NCBI RefSeq assembly: GCF_038069945.1 | Contig: NZ_JBBPEV010000004.1 | Span: 186,001 to 250,000, forward strand | Direction: 5' to 3' | DNA from: Aquabacterium sp. A3 | GTDB taxonomy: Bacteria; Pseudomonadota; Gammaproteobacteria; Burkholderiales; Burkholderiaceae_C | DNA: 64,000 nt | In this document: positions 47,981 through 57,404 of the stretch, piece after piece | Position numbering within the stretch: position 1 is the stretch's first letter | Layout of the letters: each line of letters opens with the position of its first letter | The notes under the pieces: generated by a model | Databases searched by the model: none | Told to the model about the DNA's origin: nothing | The model's input: the letters and a program-made list of their open reading frames with translations, nothing else | Translations under genes and position numbers: made by a program

Positions 47981-49522
47981 TCAGGCGGGTAATTTGAACA
48001 CCGAGACCACTTGAGACAGGCGTGACGCCTGGTCTTTCAAGCTCTCTGCAGCTGCAGCAGATTCCTCGACCAGCGCGGCGTTTTGCTGGGTCATCTGGTC
48101 CAGGTGGTTGACGGCCTGGTTGATTTGCCGGATGCCATCGGATTGTTCGGTGGCCGCGGCGCTGATCTCACCAATCACATCCGACACACGCTGAACGGCG
48201 TCAACGATCTGCGCCATGGAGGCCCCCGCCTCATGCACCAGGCTGGAGCCGGCGTCCACCTGCTCGACCGACGCACCGATCAAGGTCTTGACCTCTTTGG
48301 CGGCCTCGGCCACGCGATGCGCCAACGCACGCACTTCGCTGGCGACCACGGCGAATCCTCGGCCCTGCTCGCCCGCTCTGGCAGCCTCGACGGCCGCATT
48401 CAAGGCGAGGATGTTGGTCTGGAAGGCGATGCCGTCGATCACCCCGATGATGTCAGCGATGCGGCGAGAGCCTTCGGAGATGGCGTCCATCGTGGACACC
48501 ACCCGCCCGACGACCTCCCCGCCCTGACTGGCGGCGGCGGCTGCACCGGCGGCCAATTGATTGGCAGTGCGTGCCGCATCGGAAGAGTGCTGCACCGTGC
48601 CAGAGATCTGCTCCATCGATGAAGCCGTCTGCTGCAGGCTGGAGGCCGCCTGCTCGGTGCGCCCTGACAGATCCTGACTGCCGGCTGCCACTTCGCTGCT
48701 GGCCACGGTGATGGAGTCGGACGCCGTGCGCACATTGCCCACCAGTCGTTGCAAGGACACCTGCATGTCGGCCACGGCCTGCAAGGTCTCGGCCACCTCA
48801 TCCGTGCCCCTGACACGCACATCGTGGGTCAGGTCGCCAGCGGCGATTTCGCGGGTGACCTTGGCCACCTGCAGCAGTGGCTTGACCACCGAACGAGCCA
48901 TGGCGTAAGCAAGCCCTGCACCCAGCATCAGACACACGCCGGCCAGCAGCATCAGCACCCACTGCGCCTGGGCCATGTCGGCATCACTGCCCTGCACACG
49001 GCCTTGGGCCAGATCGCGCTGGCGCTTTTCGTACGACACGATGGTCGCAAGGTAGTCCTGGGCGGCAGGCATCAGCACGCTGTCCAGGGCCTCCATGGCG
49101 CCGGGGTCCCCCAGGTCGAGCAAACCAAAAATGGCGTTGCGTGATTCGATGTAGTGCTTGCGTTTGGTGGCAATCTCGGCAAACAGGGCCTTGTCCTCAT
49201 CGGACGCCTGGTTTTCCAGTTGCTTTTGAAGCTCGCTGATCTGGGCGGACGTGGCCTTCATCAAGGGGTCGAAGTGTTGCTTGACGCCTTCGTGACCCTC
49301 TGATTTGGCGATGGCCAAGGTGCGCGCCACGTTGACGCTGGTCAGGGCCTGCCATTGCTGGGCGGTGAAGGCGCGCTCGGTGGCGTCCATCACCAAATGA
49401 CCAGTCCCGCGGGCCTGATTCAATTGCAGCCACCCTACAGCCGCTATCAAGGCTGTGAGCGCCAGCACCACGCCAAAACCGAGGGCCAGCCGTGCTTTCA
49501 AGGTCAATTCGTTCAAACGCAT
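47981..49522 (-). CDS. Methyl-accepting chemotaxis protein
   Basis: 513 residues from ATG 49522 ('MRLNELTLKARLALGFGVVL'); the longer frame to 49600 runs over the promoter. Order: transmembrane helix about 12-32; a four-helix-bundle periplasmic sensor of about 150 residues; transmembrane helix about 188-208; HAMP; and a signalling domain with the conserved tip 'IDGIAFQTNILALNAAVEAA' and 'AGEQGRGFAVVASEVRALAH'. The C-terminus ends 'VVSVFKLPA' without an NWETF-type CheR pentapeptide. Ligand is unknown. Its promoter resembles flagellar sigma-28 sites. Confidence 0.94.
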   Translation of the reverse strand: MRLNELTLKARLALGFGVVLALTALIAAVGWLQLNQARGTGHLVMDATERAFTAQQWQALTSVNVARTLAIAKSEGHEGVKQHFDPLMKATSAQISELQKQLENQASDEDKALFAEIATKRKHYIESRNAIFGLLDLGDPGAMEALDSVLMPAAQDYLATIVSYEKRQRDLAQGRVQGSDADMAQAQWVLMLLAGVCLMLGAGLAYAMARSVVKPLLQVAKVTREIAAGDLTHDVRVRGTDEVAETLQAVADMQVSLQRLVGNVRTASDSITVASSEVAAGSQDLSGRTEQAASSLQQTASSMEQISGTVQHSSDAARTANQLAAGAAAAASQGGEVVGRVVSTMDAISEGSRRIADIIGVIDGIAFQTNILALNAAVEAARAGEQGRGFAVVASEVRALAHRVAEAAKEVKTLIGASVEQVDAGSSLVHEAGASMAQIVDAVQRVSDVIGEISAAATEQSDGIRQINQAVNHLDQMTQQNAALVEESAAAAESLKDQASRLSQVVSVFKLPA

Positions 49523-49580
49523 CACGTACTTCCTTTGTCGGCACAGAAAACACGGGCCGATCGCGTACTTCGTGATCGGT

Positions 49581-49607
49581 TTTTCGGTGCGCGGACGCAC
49601 AACTTGA
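49581..49607 (-). promoter_or_regulatory. Candidate sigma-28 (FliA) promoter of the chemoreceptor gene
   Basis: On the minus strand TCAAGTTG-N11-ACCGAAAA, against the E. coli consensus TAAAGTTT-N11-GCCGATAA (6 of 8 in each half, exact spacing). It lies about 60 bases before the ATG. A chemoreceptor is a typical FliA target. Confidence 0.55.
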
Positions 49608-49681
49608 GTGCGAGACAGCGTTCAGCACCGCTGGCATACTGAAAATCCATGCAGTTTTTGCAGATTTCGCAGGGTTTGCTC

Positions 49682-50701
49682 ATGTCCACCTTGAGTTCCA
49701 TCCATCCAAGACAAGCCCTCTTTGGCGCGGAGGCCCATGGCCATGCCTTGCCCGTGTGCGACCACTACGCCGGGGTTGAAGCCCGCATGCGCAAGAGCCT
49801 GGCGCTGCAGGCGGACATGGCGCGCGAGTCTGGGCGAGCACTGTTTGACGTGACGCTGGACCTGGAGGATGGCGCGCCCGTGGGGGGCGAAGATGAGCAA
49901 CTGGCGTTGATTTGTGAATTGCTGAACAGCGCGGCCAACGCCTGTGATCGGGTGGGGGTGAGGGTGCACGATCCCCGCCACCGCTTTTTTGAACAAGAGG
50001 TCGATACGCTGGTCAGGCACGCAGGCGCGCGGCTGGCGTATTTGATGGTGCCCAAACTGGCGGACGCCGAATCTGCCCGTCTGGCCGTGGCCACCATCCG
50101 CGAGGCGCGGTTGCGCCATGGGGTGGAGCGGATCGTGCCGGTGCATGGACTGATCGAAACTCACCGCGCACTGCAACAGGTTCATGAGATTGCCGCCTTG
50201 CCAGGGATCGAGTCGCTGTCTTTCGGCCTGATGGACTTTGTGTCCGAGCACCGCGGCGCCATTCCGGCCAGTGCCATGAGCGTGACCGGCCAGTTCAGCC
50301 ACCCCTTGGTGCTTCGGGCCAAGCTGGAAATCTCGGCGGCATGCCATGCGGCCGGCATCACGCCCTCACATTGTGTGGTCACCGAGTTCAAGGACCGTCG
50401 CGGCCTGGCGAAAGCGGCCGAGCGTGCCGCCTATGAGTTGGGCTACACCCGCATGTGGAGCATCCACCCCGACCAGATCCCCGTCATCATCAATGCCTTT
50501 GCCCCGGTGACGGTCGAGGTGGACGACGCGGTGGCCATCCTGGATGCCGCACAGGCGGCCCACTGGGCACCGATCTCGCACAACGGCGTGCTGCACGACC
50601 GGGCCAGCTATCGGCATTACTGGCATGTGCTGGAGCGTGCCTGGCTGACCGGACAGCCCTTGCCCGCCGAGGTTCAGGCGGCGTTCTTTGCTCAGCCTTG
50701 A
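49682..50701 (+). CDS. HpcH/HpaI aldolase / CitE-like lyase family protein
   Basis: 339 residues from ATG 49682; an ATG at 49649 gives 350 residues, and neither has a strong ribosome site. TIM-barrel features: 'LFDVTLDLEDGAPVGGEDEQ' (metal-binding acidic residues) and 'RVGVRVHDPRHRFFEQEVDT', then 'GLIETHRALQQVHEIAAL' and 'MWSIHPDQIPVIINAFAP'. This is the CitE-like / malyl-CoA-lyase-like family that cleaves or forms C-C bonds of 3-hydroxyacyl-CoA or related acids. No CitD or CitF partner is present, so it is not a citrate lyase subunit. Substrate is unknown; neighbours suggest an organic-acid role. Confidence 0.85.
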   Translation: MSTLSSIHPRQALFGAEAHGHALPVCDHYAGVEARMRKSLALQADMARESGRALFDVTLDLEDGAPVGGEDEQLALICELLNSAANACDRVGVRVHDPRHRFFEQEVDTLVRHAGARLAYLMVPKLADAESARLAVATIREARLRHGVERIVPVHGLIETHRALQQVHEIAALPGIESLSFGLMDFVSEHRGAIPASAMSVTGQFSHPLVLRAKLEISAACHAAGITPSHCVVTEFKDRRGLAKAAERAAYELGYTRMWSIHPDQIPVIINAFAPVTVEVDDAVAILDAAQAAHWAPISHNGVLHDRASYRHYWHVLERAWLTGQPLPAEVQAAFFAQP

Positions 50702-52602
50702 AGCAATGCCCGCTCGATCACGTCACGGCGCACGCTGGGGCGCGGCACCTTGATCGGGAACCAACTGCGCACGTCTTGCTCCAGGCCAATGCCGTGCATG
50801 TAGTTGTAGATGGCCTTTTTCAGGCCCCGGCCCAGGCGGTCGTGGTCGACCCCGGTGGGGTCGATGAAGCCGATGTCGTTCTTGGCAAAGCTCACTGGCG
50901 GCAACTCGATGAGCTGCACGCCATAAGCAGCGGGGTCTTTGCCCACGGGTGAATGCACGGTGCAGGCAAAACGGTGGAAGAAGCCGGAGTGGATGCAGCC
51001 GTTGGCAAAGAGCTGGCGCACATACTCCAGCGCGTCCACCGTGTCTTGCTCGGTTTGCGTGGGAAAGCCGTACATCAGGTAGGCGTGCACGAGGATACCG
51101 GCATCGGCAAAGGCCCGCGTGACCTTGGCGACCTGCTGCACCGACACCCCTTTTTTCATCAGTTGCAGCAGCCGATCGGAGGCGACCTCCAGGCCACCCG
51201 AGATGGCAATGCAGCCGCTGTCGGCCAGCAGCTCGCACAGTTCGGGCGTGAAGGATTTCTCGAACCGCACATTGCCCCACCAGGAGATGCCCACCTGGCG
51301 GCGGATGAGCTCTTCGGCCAGAGCGCGCAGCATCTTGGGCGGCGCAGCCTCGTCCACGAAGTGGAAGCCGGTCTGCCCCGTCTCGGCAACGATGGCCTGG
51401 ATGCGGTCGACCAGCACCTCGGCCGTGGCCGTCTCGTAGCGCGAGATGTAATCCAGGCTGACGTCGCAAAAGCTGCACTTCTTCCAGTAGCAGCCGTGGG
51501 CCACGGTGAGCTTGTTCCAGCGCCCATCCGACCACAGCCGGTTCATGGGGTTGAGCATGTCCAGCAGCGACAGGTACTGGTTCAACGGCAGGCCGTCCCA
51601 GGTGGGCGTGCCCCAGTCGGCAAAGGGCACGTCGGGCTCGGGCCAGTGGATGTAACGCACCTGCCCGGCGTCATCGCGCACGAAGGTGCGCACCAGACGC
51701 TCGCGCGAGCGTTGGCCCTGCAGGTGCTCCAGCAAGGCCAGCAGCGGGCGCTCGCCGGAATCCAGGCACACGAAGTCGACGTGATCGAACACGCGGGGCT
51801 CGCTCAGCTCGCGCAATTCGGTGTTGACGTAGCCGCCGCCCAGCGCGATGCGCACCTGCGGATGGTGCTGGCGGATGGTCTGCGCGATGCGGAAGGCGGC
51901 ATACACCGCCCCCGGGAAGGGCACCGACAAAATGACCAGATCGGGCTGGTGACGCGCCATGGCTGCCAGCGTCAGCTCGGCCAGGGTGGTGTCGACCAGG
52001 TTGGGCGGCGCGGCCAGGGCCTGGGCCAAGGGCTCGAAGGTGGGCTGACTGATGGCCAGTGATTCGGCATAGCGCACGAACTCGAAGCGCTCATCAATGG
52101 CATCGCGCAGCACATCGGCGAGGTCGTTCAGGTAAAGCGTGGCCAGGTGGCGGGCGCGGTCTTGCAGGCCCAGGGCACCGAAGGCCCAGGACAGCGGGTC
52201 GCCGCCGTCGTCGTCCACGTACACATCCAGTGAGGCGAACCGGGGGCCTTCAGGCAGGTAGCGTCGCGTGTTGATGCGGTGCGCCAAAGTGGGGTCCCCC
52301 CCCTGCAGAAACGCAATGACCGGTCCGATGGTGGCGCGGTAGGCATCGAACTGGGCCATGAAGCTGTGTACCGGCGGTGTGCTCCGGGCGGCGTCGGCCT
52401 GGGTGCTCACCACGTCGTGGATGGCCTGCAGGCCCTCGGTGCTCAGCAGGCGCAGCACGAGTTGCAGGGCCAGGTCTTCCTGCATGGCCGACACACCCCT
52501 CGACCGCAAAAAACCTGTCAGGTAGGCGGTGGATGGATAGGGGGTGTTGAGTTGCGTCATCGGGGGGATGAACGACAACACTTTCAATGGAGTGGCAGAC
52601 AT
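50692..52602 (-). CDS. B12-binding-type radical SAM protein, function unknown
   Basis: 636 residues from ATG 52602 ('MSATPLKVLSFIPPMTQLNT'); the long open frame upstream to 53013 runs through the next gene and is rejected. The N-terminal half holds a Rossmann-like cobalamin-binding-type domain ('PDLVILSVPFPGAVYAAFRI', 'RIALGGGYVNTELRELSEPR', 'DFVCLDSGERPLLALLEHL'). The radical SAM cluster motif is 'GCYWKKCSFCDV' (Cys 371, 376, 379; CX4CX2C), with 'CIAISGGLEVASDRLLQLMK' and 'VHAYLMYGFPTQTEQDTVDA' downstream. Similar spacing occurs in RiPP-type radical SAM enzymes, but no precursor peptide or partner is visible. It overlaps the lyase gene tail by 10 bases. Confidence 0.85.
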   Translation of the reverse strand: MSATPLKVLSFIPPMTQLNTPYPSTAYLTGFLRSRGVSAMQEDLALQLVLRLLSTEGLQAIHDVVSTQADAARSTPPVHSFMAQFDAYRATIGPVIAFLQGGDPTLAHRINTRRYLPEGPRFASLDVYVDDDGGDPLSWAFGALGLQDRARHLATLYLNDLADVLRDAIDERFEFVRYAESLAISQPTFEPLAQALAAPPNLVDTTLAELTLAAMARHQPDLVILSVPFPGAVYAAFRIAQTIRQHHPQVRIALGGGYVNTELRELSEPRVFDHVDFVCLDSGERPLLALLEHLQGQRSRERLVRTFVRDDAGQVRYIHWPEPDVPFADWGTPTWDGLPLNQYLSLLDMLNPMNRLWSDGRWNKLTVAHGCYWKKCSFCDVSLDYISRYETATAEVLVDRIQAIVAETGQTGFHFVDEAAPPKMLRALAEELIRRQVGISWWGNVRFEKSFTPELCELLADSGCIAISGGLEVASDRLLQLMKKGVSVQQVAKVTRAFADAGILVHAYLMYGFPTQTEQDTVDALEYVRQLFANGCIHSGFFHRFACTVHSPVGKDPAAYGVQLIELPPVSFAKNDIGFIDPTGVDHDRLGRGLKKAIYNYMHGIGLEQDVRSWFPIKVPRPSVRRDVIERALLQG

Positions 52603-52776
52603 GCGGGCAACGAGGACAACTGGCGCGCAGTGTAAGGCTGTCAGGCAGAGGCCGAAACCCTCGGGCGCCCCAGCATGGGGCGCAAGGCCCGGTGAAACGA
52701 CACGCAAATGCCGATGTTCCCGGTATGCAGGCCCTTGGCATCTTGGCAAGATCATGGCGTGATCCCGGAGACCCCC

Positions 52777-53133
52777 ATGTCTGCACCACCTGCCGCCCTC
52801 CACCCCCCTCAGCATCCCTTGCGCCTGCGGGAACTGCTGTACCGCTACTGGTTCTTTGGGTGGCTGTTCAAGGATGTGAACCGCGCCAACCTGTTCGAGC
52901 GGGCCGCAGCCTGGCGGCACAACCAGCTTCAGGCCCGCTGGCTGCCGGTCTACCTGAAGCGCTGGGCGGTGTTGACGGTGCTGAGCTTTCTGGTGGGTGT
53001 GCTGCTGGAGCACGGGCTTCAGGCGCAGACCCTGTCAGCGGTGCTGTACATGCAGGCGGTGCTGGGCGTGACCTTCAATGCCGTGACCTCGGTCATCCTG
53101 TTGGGCCTGAAGGTGTTGCCGGGGCCGTTTTGA
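52777..53133 (+). CDS. Small membrane protein of unknown function
   Basis: 118 residues from ATG 52777, preceded by GGAG at 8 bases; an earlier ATG at 52708 lacks a ribosome site. A cytoplasmic segment rich in aromatic and basic residues ('LRELLYRYWFFGWLFKDVNR') is followed by two hydrophobic helices ('WAVLTVLSFLVGVLLEHGL' and '[20 protein letters not shown]'). I do not recognise the family. It diverges from the radical SAM gene, sharing a 174-base promoter region, and its last 41 bases overlap the 3' end of prpR on the other strand. Confidence 0.65.
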   Translation: MSAPPAALHPPQHPLRLRELLYRYWFFGWLFKDVNRANLFERAAAWRHNQLQARWLPVYLKRWAVLTVLSFLVGVLLEHGLQAQTLSAVLYMQAVLGVTFNAVTSVILLGLKVLPGPF

Positions 53134-55069
53134 GCTTGCGCCACAGTGTGGTCCGGCTGATGCCCAACTGCCGCGCGGCCTGCTGGCGATCTCCCCCGCA
53201 AGCGGCCAGCACCTGGCGCAGATGGTCGACTTCTTGCGCCGTCTGAAGTTGTTGCAGCCCCTGCGGAGACGACTCACTCGGGCCATCGAATAATTCAGGG
53301 GCAATGAGACGCAGTCGTTCGGGCAAGGACTGCACACGAGGCGCTGCTCCCGGTTCGTCGCCAGCGTAGGCCAGCAGGCGCTCCAGCAGGTTTTCCAGCT
53401 CTCGCACATTGCCCGGCCAGTCGTAGCGTGTGGCAGCCTGCACCAAGGCCTGCAGCCAGGGGCGCGTGCGCGCCGGATCACTGCCCAGGCGATGGCACAG
53501 CCGGGCGTGCAGGGCCTCGGCCAGCAAGGGCACGTCGTCGCGCCGCTGCCTGAGGGATGGAACGTCCAGGCGCAAGATGTTGAGCCGGTAAAAGAGGTCC
53601 AGACGGAACAAGCCCTGCGCCACCTGCTCTCTCAGGTCGCGGTGGGTGGCTGCGATCACGCGCACGTTGACGGGGGTGGGCTCGGTGGCCCCCACGCGCA
53701 GCACCTCGCGCTCTTGCAACACGCGCAGCAGCCGGGCTTGCAGCGACAAGGGCATCTCACCGACCTCGTCAAGGAACAAGGTGCCCCGGTGCGCGGCCTC
53801 GAACAGGCCAATCTTGCCGCCCCGGCGCGCCCCGGTGAAGGCACCCTCTTCGTAACCGAACAGCTCGCTTTCCAGCAGGGTTTCGGTCAAGGCTGCGCAG
53901 TTCAAGGCCACAAAGGGCATCTCGCGGCGGTCGCTGGCAGCGTGGATGCCCTGCGCCACCAGCTCTTTGCCAGTGCCACTTTCGCCGATCAGCAAGACGG
54001 TGGCCGCACTGCGGGCCGCACTCAAGGCCATGCGACGCAACTGATCGATGGCGGGGCTGCGGCCCAGCAATTCCTCCAGCGCATGGCGGCGTGGGGCCGC
54101 GGGGGTCTTGGTGCGGGTTCGCAGATGCCGGTCTACCCGCTGAATGGAGATCGGATCCTGGCAGGTGAGCACCGCGCCGGTGAGCAGGCCCTGCTCGACG
54201 ATGGGCAGGCGGTTGACGATCAAGGTCTTGCCCTTGACCCGCTCGATGCGCTCGACATCGGCCTCACCCAGGCGCAGGACGGTTTGCAGGCTGAGCTCGG
54301 GACAGACCTCGGTGAGTGTTCGGCCCAGCCACTCGTCGGGGCGCACCCCCACCCAGCGCGCCATGCTGGGGTTGACCGTCTGAATGCGCTCTTGCCGGTC
54401 CACGGCGATCACGCCATCGCTGAGTTGCCCCAGGATGGTGTTGAGGCGCTCGCGCTTGGCCTGCTCGATGCGTGCAGCCCGAGCCACCTCGACCGCATCG
54501 TGCAGCGCCTCGCGCACCGCATCCATCGAGTAGAGAAACACGCCTGTGAGGCCCATCTCGTCAGCCAGATCGGCCACCAGCCCCGGCCCCACCACCACCT
54601 CGATGCCCTGTTGCTGCAGGGCCCGCAGGCAGGCGCGGGCATCGTCTTCGGTGGTGTAGGTGCGCTGGGTCACGCCCAGGTCGAACAAGGTGTTGAAGGG
54701 GCTCAGGTCCAGCGGCGCGCCCTGCCAGGTGACCAGGCCCACGCGTGGCGAGCGCTGCCGCGCCGTGGCCAGGGCCTGCAGCACATCGAAGCCCCCCACC
54801 TTGACCAGCACCACCGGCAACTCCAGGTGTTGCCGCAGGTAGCCGCCGTTGGAGCCGGCGGCCACCACCACATCCACCGCCTGGATGGCCTGGCGCTGGC
54901 GCACCTGGGCCACCGCAGCGTCGAACCCGGCGTCCAGCACTTCCACCGTCGCGCGGTCGGCCAGTTCGGGCACCAGCGCCTGCAGCATCTGGTGAATGCG
55001 TTTGAAGCCGATGGCCACGATGCGCGGTCGGGCGTCTTCGGGCGTCAGAGACGAGCCAATCAGGGGCAT
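53093..55069 (-). CDS. prpR: Propionate catabolism operon activator (sigma-54 enhancer-binding protein)
   Basis: 658 residues. Order: PrpR N-terminal sensor domain (about 10-190), which senses 2-methylcitrate in relatives; PAS domain (about 205-300, '[20 protein letters not shown]'); AAA+ domain with Walker A '[20 protein letters not shown]' near 360, the sigma-54 contact loop '[12 protein letters not shown]' near 409 and Walker B '[13 protein letters not shown]'; and a Fis-type helix-turn-helix at the C-terminus ('[20 protein letters not shown]'). It is divergent from prpB, whose promoter has a -24/-12 element, so it is the expected activator. Gene length is normal. Confidence 0.96.
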   Translation of the reverse strand: MPLIGSSLTPEDARPRIVAIGFKRIHQMLQALVPELADRATVEVLDAGFDAAVAQVRQRQAIQAVDVVVAAGSNGGYLRQHLELPVVLVKVGGFDVLQALATARQRSPRVGLVTWQGAPLDLSPFNTLFDLGVTQRTYTTEDDARACLRALQQQGIEVVVGPGLVADLADEMGLTGVFLYSMDAVREALHDAVEVARAARIEQAKRERLNTILGQLSDGVIAVDRQERIQTVNPSMARWVGVRPDEWLGRTLTEVCPELSLQTVLRLGEADVERIERVKGKTLIVNRLPIVEQGLLTGAVLTCQDPISIQRVDRHLRTRTKTPAAPRRHALEELLGRSPAIDQLRRMALSAARSAATVLLIGESGTGKELVAQGIHAASDRREMPFVALNCAALTETLLESELFGYEEGAFTGARRGGKIGLFEAAHRGTLFLDEVGEMPLSLQARLLRVLQEREVLRVGATEPTPVNVRVIAATHRDLREQVAQGLFRLDLFYRLNILRLDVPSLRQRRDDVPLLAEALHARLCHRLGSDPARTRPWLQALVQAATRYDWPGNVRELENLLERLLAYAGDEPGAAPRVQSLPERLRLIAPELFDGPSESSPQGLQQLQTAQEVDHLRQVLAACGGDRQQAARQLGISRTTLWRKLKTAPATPSGPTG

Positions 55070-55114
55070 GGGCGTTGCAATGGTTCAATCATTGTTTCAC
55101 ACCAGTGTATCAAC

Positions 55115-55130
55115 GTTTCAATCATGAAAC
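55115..55130. promoter_or_regulatory. Candidate PrpR upstream activator site
   Basis: GTTTCA-ATCA-TGAAAC is a perfect inverted repeat about 110 bases upstream of the -24 element. A further half site (GTTTCA) is at 55094-55099. Position and symmetry fit an enhancer for a sigma-54 activator. Inferred, not proven. Confidence 0.6.
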
Positions 55131-55187
55131 ATCACCAAGACACCGACCCATCAGGATGAATGCAGAACCATCCAAAATACCCATAAC

Positions 55188-55200
55188 AATCAATCACTTG
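55188..55200 (+). promoter_or_regulatory. Candidate IHF site
   Basis: AATCAATCACTTG matches the IHF consensus WATCAANNNNTTR at every fixed position. It lies between the palindrome and the -24/-12 promoter, where IHF bending normally brings the activator to sigma-54 polymerase. Confidence 0.6.
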
Positions 55201-55238
55201 CAAAACCATTTGTGCAAAATGATGTGCCTCTGGCACAC

Positions 55239-55253
55239 TGGCACACCCGTTGC
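55239..55253 (+). promoter_or_regulatory. Sigma-54 promoter of the prp operon
   Basis: TGGCAC-ACCCG-TTGC matches the -24/-12 consensus TGGCAC-N5-TTGC exactly. Transcription should start near 55264, about 40 bases before prpB. A partial TGGCAC copy lies 8 bases upstream. Confidence 0.85.
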
Positions 55254-55302
55254 GTTGGGGTATGGCAGTTCCTTGGTGAAACCCTCCTACAGGAGACATG
55301 AC

Positions 55303-56187
55303 ATGGCCCTCTCATCCCCCGGTGCCCGCTTCCGCCAGGCGCTGCAGGAAGAATCCCCCCTGCAGGTCATTGGCGCGATCAACGCCAACCACGCCCTGCT
55401 GGCCCAACGCGCCGGCTTCAAAGCCATTTACCTCTCGGGCGGCGGCGTGGCCGCTGGCTCGCTGGGTCTGCCTGACCTGGGCATCAACACGATGGAAGAC
55501 GTGCTGATCGACACCCGGCGCATCACCGACGTGTGCGACCTGCCGCTGCTGGTCGACATCGACACCGGCTTCGGGCCGAGTGCCTTCAACATCGAGCGCA
55601 CGGTCAAGAGCCTGATCAAGGCCGGCGCCGCCGCCTGTCACATCGAAGACCAGGTGGGCGCCAAGCGTTGCGGCCACCGCCCCGGCAAAGAGATCGTGAC
55701 CACCGAAGAAATGGTGGACCGCGTGAAGGCTGCGGCCGACGCCAAGACGGACAAGGACTTCTTCTTGATTGCCCGCACGGATGCCATCCAGGTGCACGGC
55801 GTGGACGCCGCCATCGAACGAGCCATCAAGTGCGTGGAAGCCGGTGCCGACGGCATCTTCGCCGAGGCCGCCTACGACCTGGACACCTACAAGAAGTTCG
55901 TGGACGCCGTGAAGGTGCCCGTGCTGGCCAACATCACCGAGTTTGGCAAGACGCCGCTGTTCAGCGTGGAAGACCTGGCGCCCACGGGCGTGGGCATGGT
56001 GCTGTACCCCTTGAGCGCCTTCCGTGCCATGAACAAGGCCGCTGAGGCCGTGTACACCGCTGTGCGCCGTGATGGCCACCAGCGCAATGTGGTCGACATC
56101 ATGCAGACGCGCGAAGAGCTGTACGACCGCATCGGCTACCACGCCTTCGAGGGCAAGCTGGACGCCCTGTTTGCCGCCAAGAAGTAA
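55303..56187 (+). CDS. prpB: 2-methylisocitrate lyase
   Basis: 294 residues from ATG 55303, 7 bases after AGGAG; an ATG at 55298 is too close to it. It cleaves 2-methylisocitrate to pyruvate and succinate. Signatures: '[20 protein letters not shown]', metal-binding '[20 protein letters not shown]', and the catalytic Cys in '[14 protein letters not shown]'. First gene of the prp operon behind the sigma-54 promoter. Confidence 0.97.
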   Translation: MALSSPGARFRQALQEESPLQVIGAINANHALLAQRAGFKAIYLSGGGVAAGSLGLPDLGINTMEDVLIDTRRITDVCDLPLLVDIDTGFGPSAFNIERTVKSLIKAGAAACHIEDQVGAKRCGHRPGKEIVTTEEMVDRVKAAADAKTDKDFFLIARTDAIQVHGVDAAIERAIKCVEAGADGIFAEAAYDLDTYKKFVDAVKVPVLANITEFGKTPLFSVEDLAPTGVGMVLYPLSAFRAMNKAAEAVYTAVRRDGHQRNVVDIMQTREELYDRIGYHAFEGKLDALFAAKK

Positions 56188-56240
56188 TTCATCCGCTAAG
56201 TCATTCATCCGTTGATCTACCTCATCTGGAGACACACCCC

Positions 56241-57404
56241 ATGAGCGCTACCCCTGAGACGACCACCCCCGGTTTCAAGCCCAAGAAGTCGGTCGCCCTG
56301 TCCGGCACCGCCGCCGGCAACACCGCCCTGTGCACCGTGGGCCGCACGGGCAATGACCTGGCCTACCGTGGCTACGACATCCTCGATGTGGCCACCACGT
56401 GCGAGTTTGAAGAAATCGCCCACCTGCTGGTGCACGGCAAGCTGCCCACCGTGGCCGAACTGGCGGGCTACAAGGCCAAGCTGAAGTCGCTGCGTGGCCT
56501 GCCCAACGCCGTGAAGGTGGCCCTGGAGCAACTGCCGCCGTCTGCCCACCCGATGGACGTGATGCGCACCGGCGTGTCGGTGCTGGGTTGCGTCAAGCCC
56601 GAGAAGGAAGACCACAACCACCCCGGCGCCCGCGACATCGCCGACAAGCTGATGGCCTCGCTGGGCTCGATGCTGCTGTACTGGTACCACTTTGCTTACA
56701 ACGGCAAGCGCATCGAGGTGGAAACCGATGATGATTCCATTGGCGGTCACTTCCTGCACCTGCTGCACGGCGAGAAGCCCCGTGACAGCTGGGTGCGCGC
56801 GATGCACACCTCGCTGATCCTGTACGCCGAGCACGAATTCAACGCTTCCACCTTCACCTCGCGCGTGGTGGCGGGCACGGGCTCGGACATGTACTCGGCC
56901 CTGTGCGGCGGCATCGGCGCCCTGCGCGGCCCCAAGCACGGCGGCGCCAACGAAGTGGCGTTTGAAATCCAGAAGCGCTACGACAACCCGGATGAGGCCG
57001 AGGCCGACATCCGCGCCCGCGTGGAGCGCAAGGAAGTGGTGATCGGCTTCGGCCACCCTGTGTACACCGTGAGCGATCCGCGCAACGTGGTCATCAAGAA
57101 GGTGGCCGAAGACCTGTCCAAGGAACAGGGCAACATGAAGATGTACAACATCGCCGAGCGCCTGGAATCGGTGATGTGGGACATCAAGAAGATGTTCCCC
57201 AACCTGGACTGGTTCAGCGCCGTGAGCTACCACATGATGGGCGTACCCACCGACATGTTCACGCCGCTGTTCGTGATCGCCCGCACCAGCGGCTGGTCGG
57301 CCCACGTGATCGAGCAGCGCATCGACGGCAAGATCATCCGCCCGAGCGCCAACTACACCGGCCCTGAAGACCAGGTCTTCGTGCCGCTGAAGGACCGCAA
57401 GTGA
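56241..57404 (+). CDS. prpC: 2-methylcitrate synthase
   Basis: 387 residues. It condenses propionyl-CoA with oxaloacetate. The N-terminus '[20 protein letters not shown]' and '[20 protein letters not shown]' are PrpC-type; catalytic His/Asp motifs are '[20 protein letters not shown]', '[18 protein letters not shown]' and the C-terminal '[20 protein letters not shown]'. It is shorter than GltA (436) and lacks the Gram-negative N-terminal extension. 53 bases after prpB; its stop overlaps the acnD start. Confidence 0.97.
   Translation: MSATPETTTPGFKPKKSVALSGTAAGNTALCTVGRTGNDLAYRGYDILDVATTCEFEEIAHLLVHGKLPTVAELAGYKAKLKSLRGLPNAVKVALEQLPPSAHPMDVMRTGVSVLGCVKPEKEDHNHPGARDIADKLMASLGSMLLYWYHFAYNGKRIEVETDDDSIGGHFLHLLHGEKPRDSWVRAMHTSLILYAEHEFNASTFTSRVVAGTGSDMYSALCGGIGALRGPKHGGANEVAFEIQKRYDNPDEAEADIRARVERKEVVIGFGHPVYTVSDPRNVVIKKVAEDLSKEQGNMKMYNIAERLESVMWDIKKMFPNLDWFSAVSYHMMGVPTDMFTPLFVIARTSGWSAHVIEQRIDGKIIRPSANYTGPEDQVFVPLKDRK

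Noticed and set aside
49682..50701. Citrate lyase beta subunit (CitE) of a citrate fermentation operon
   Set aside because: No citD, citF, citC or citG is adjacent; the protein is one of the stand-alone CitE-like lyases.
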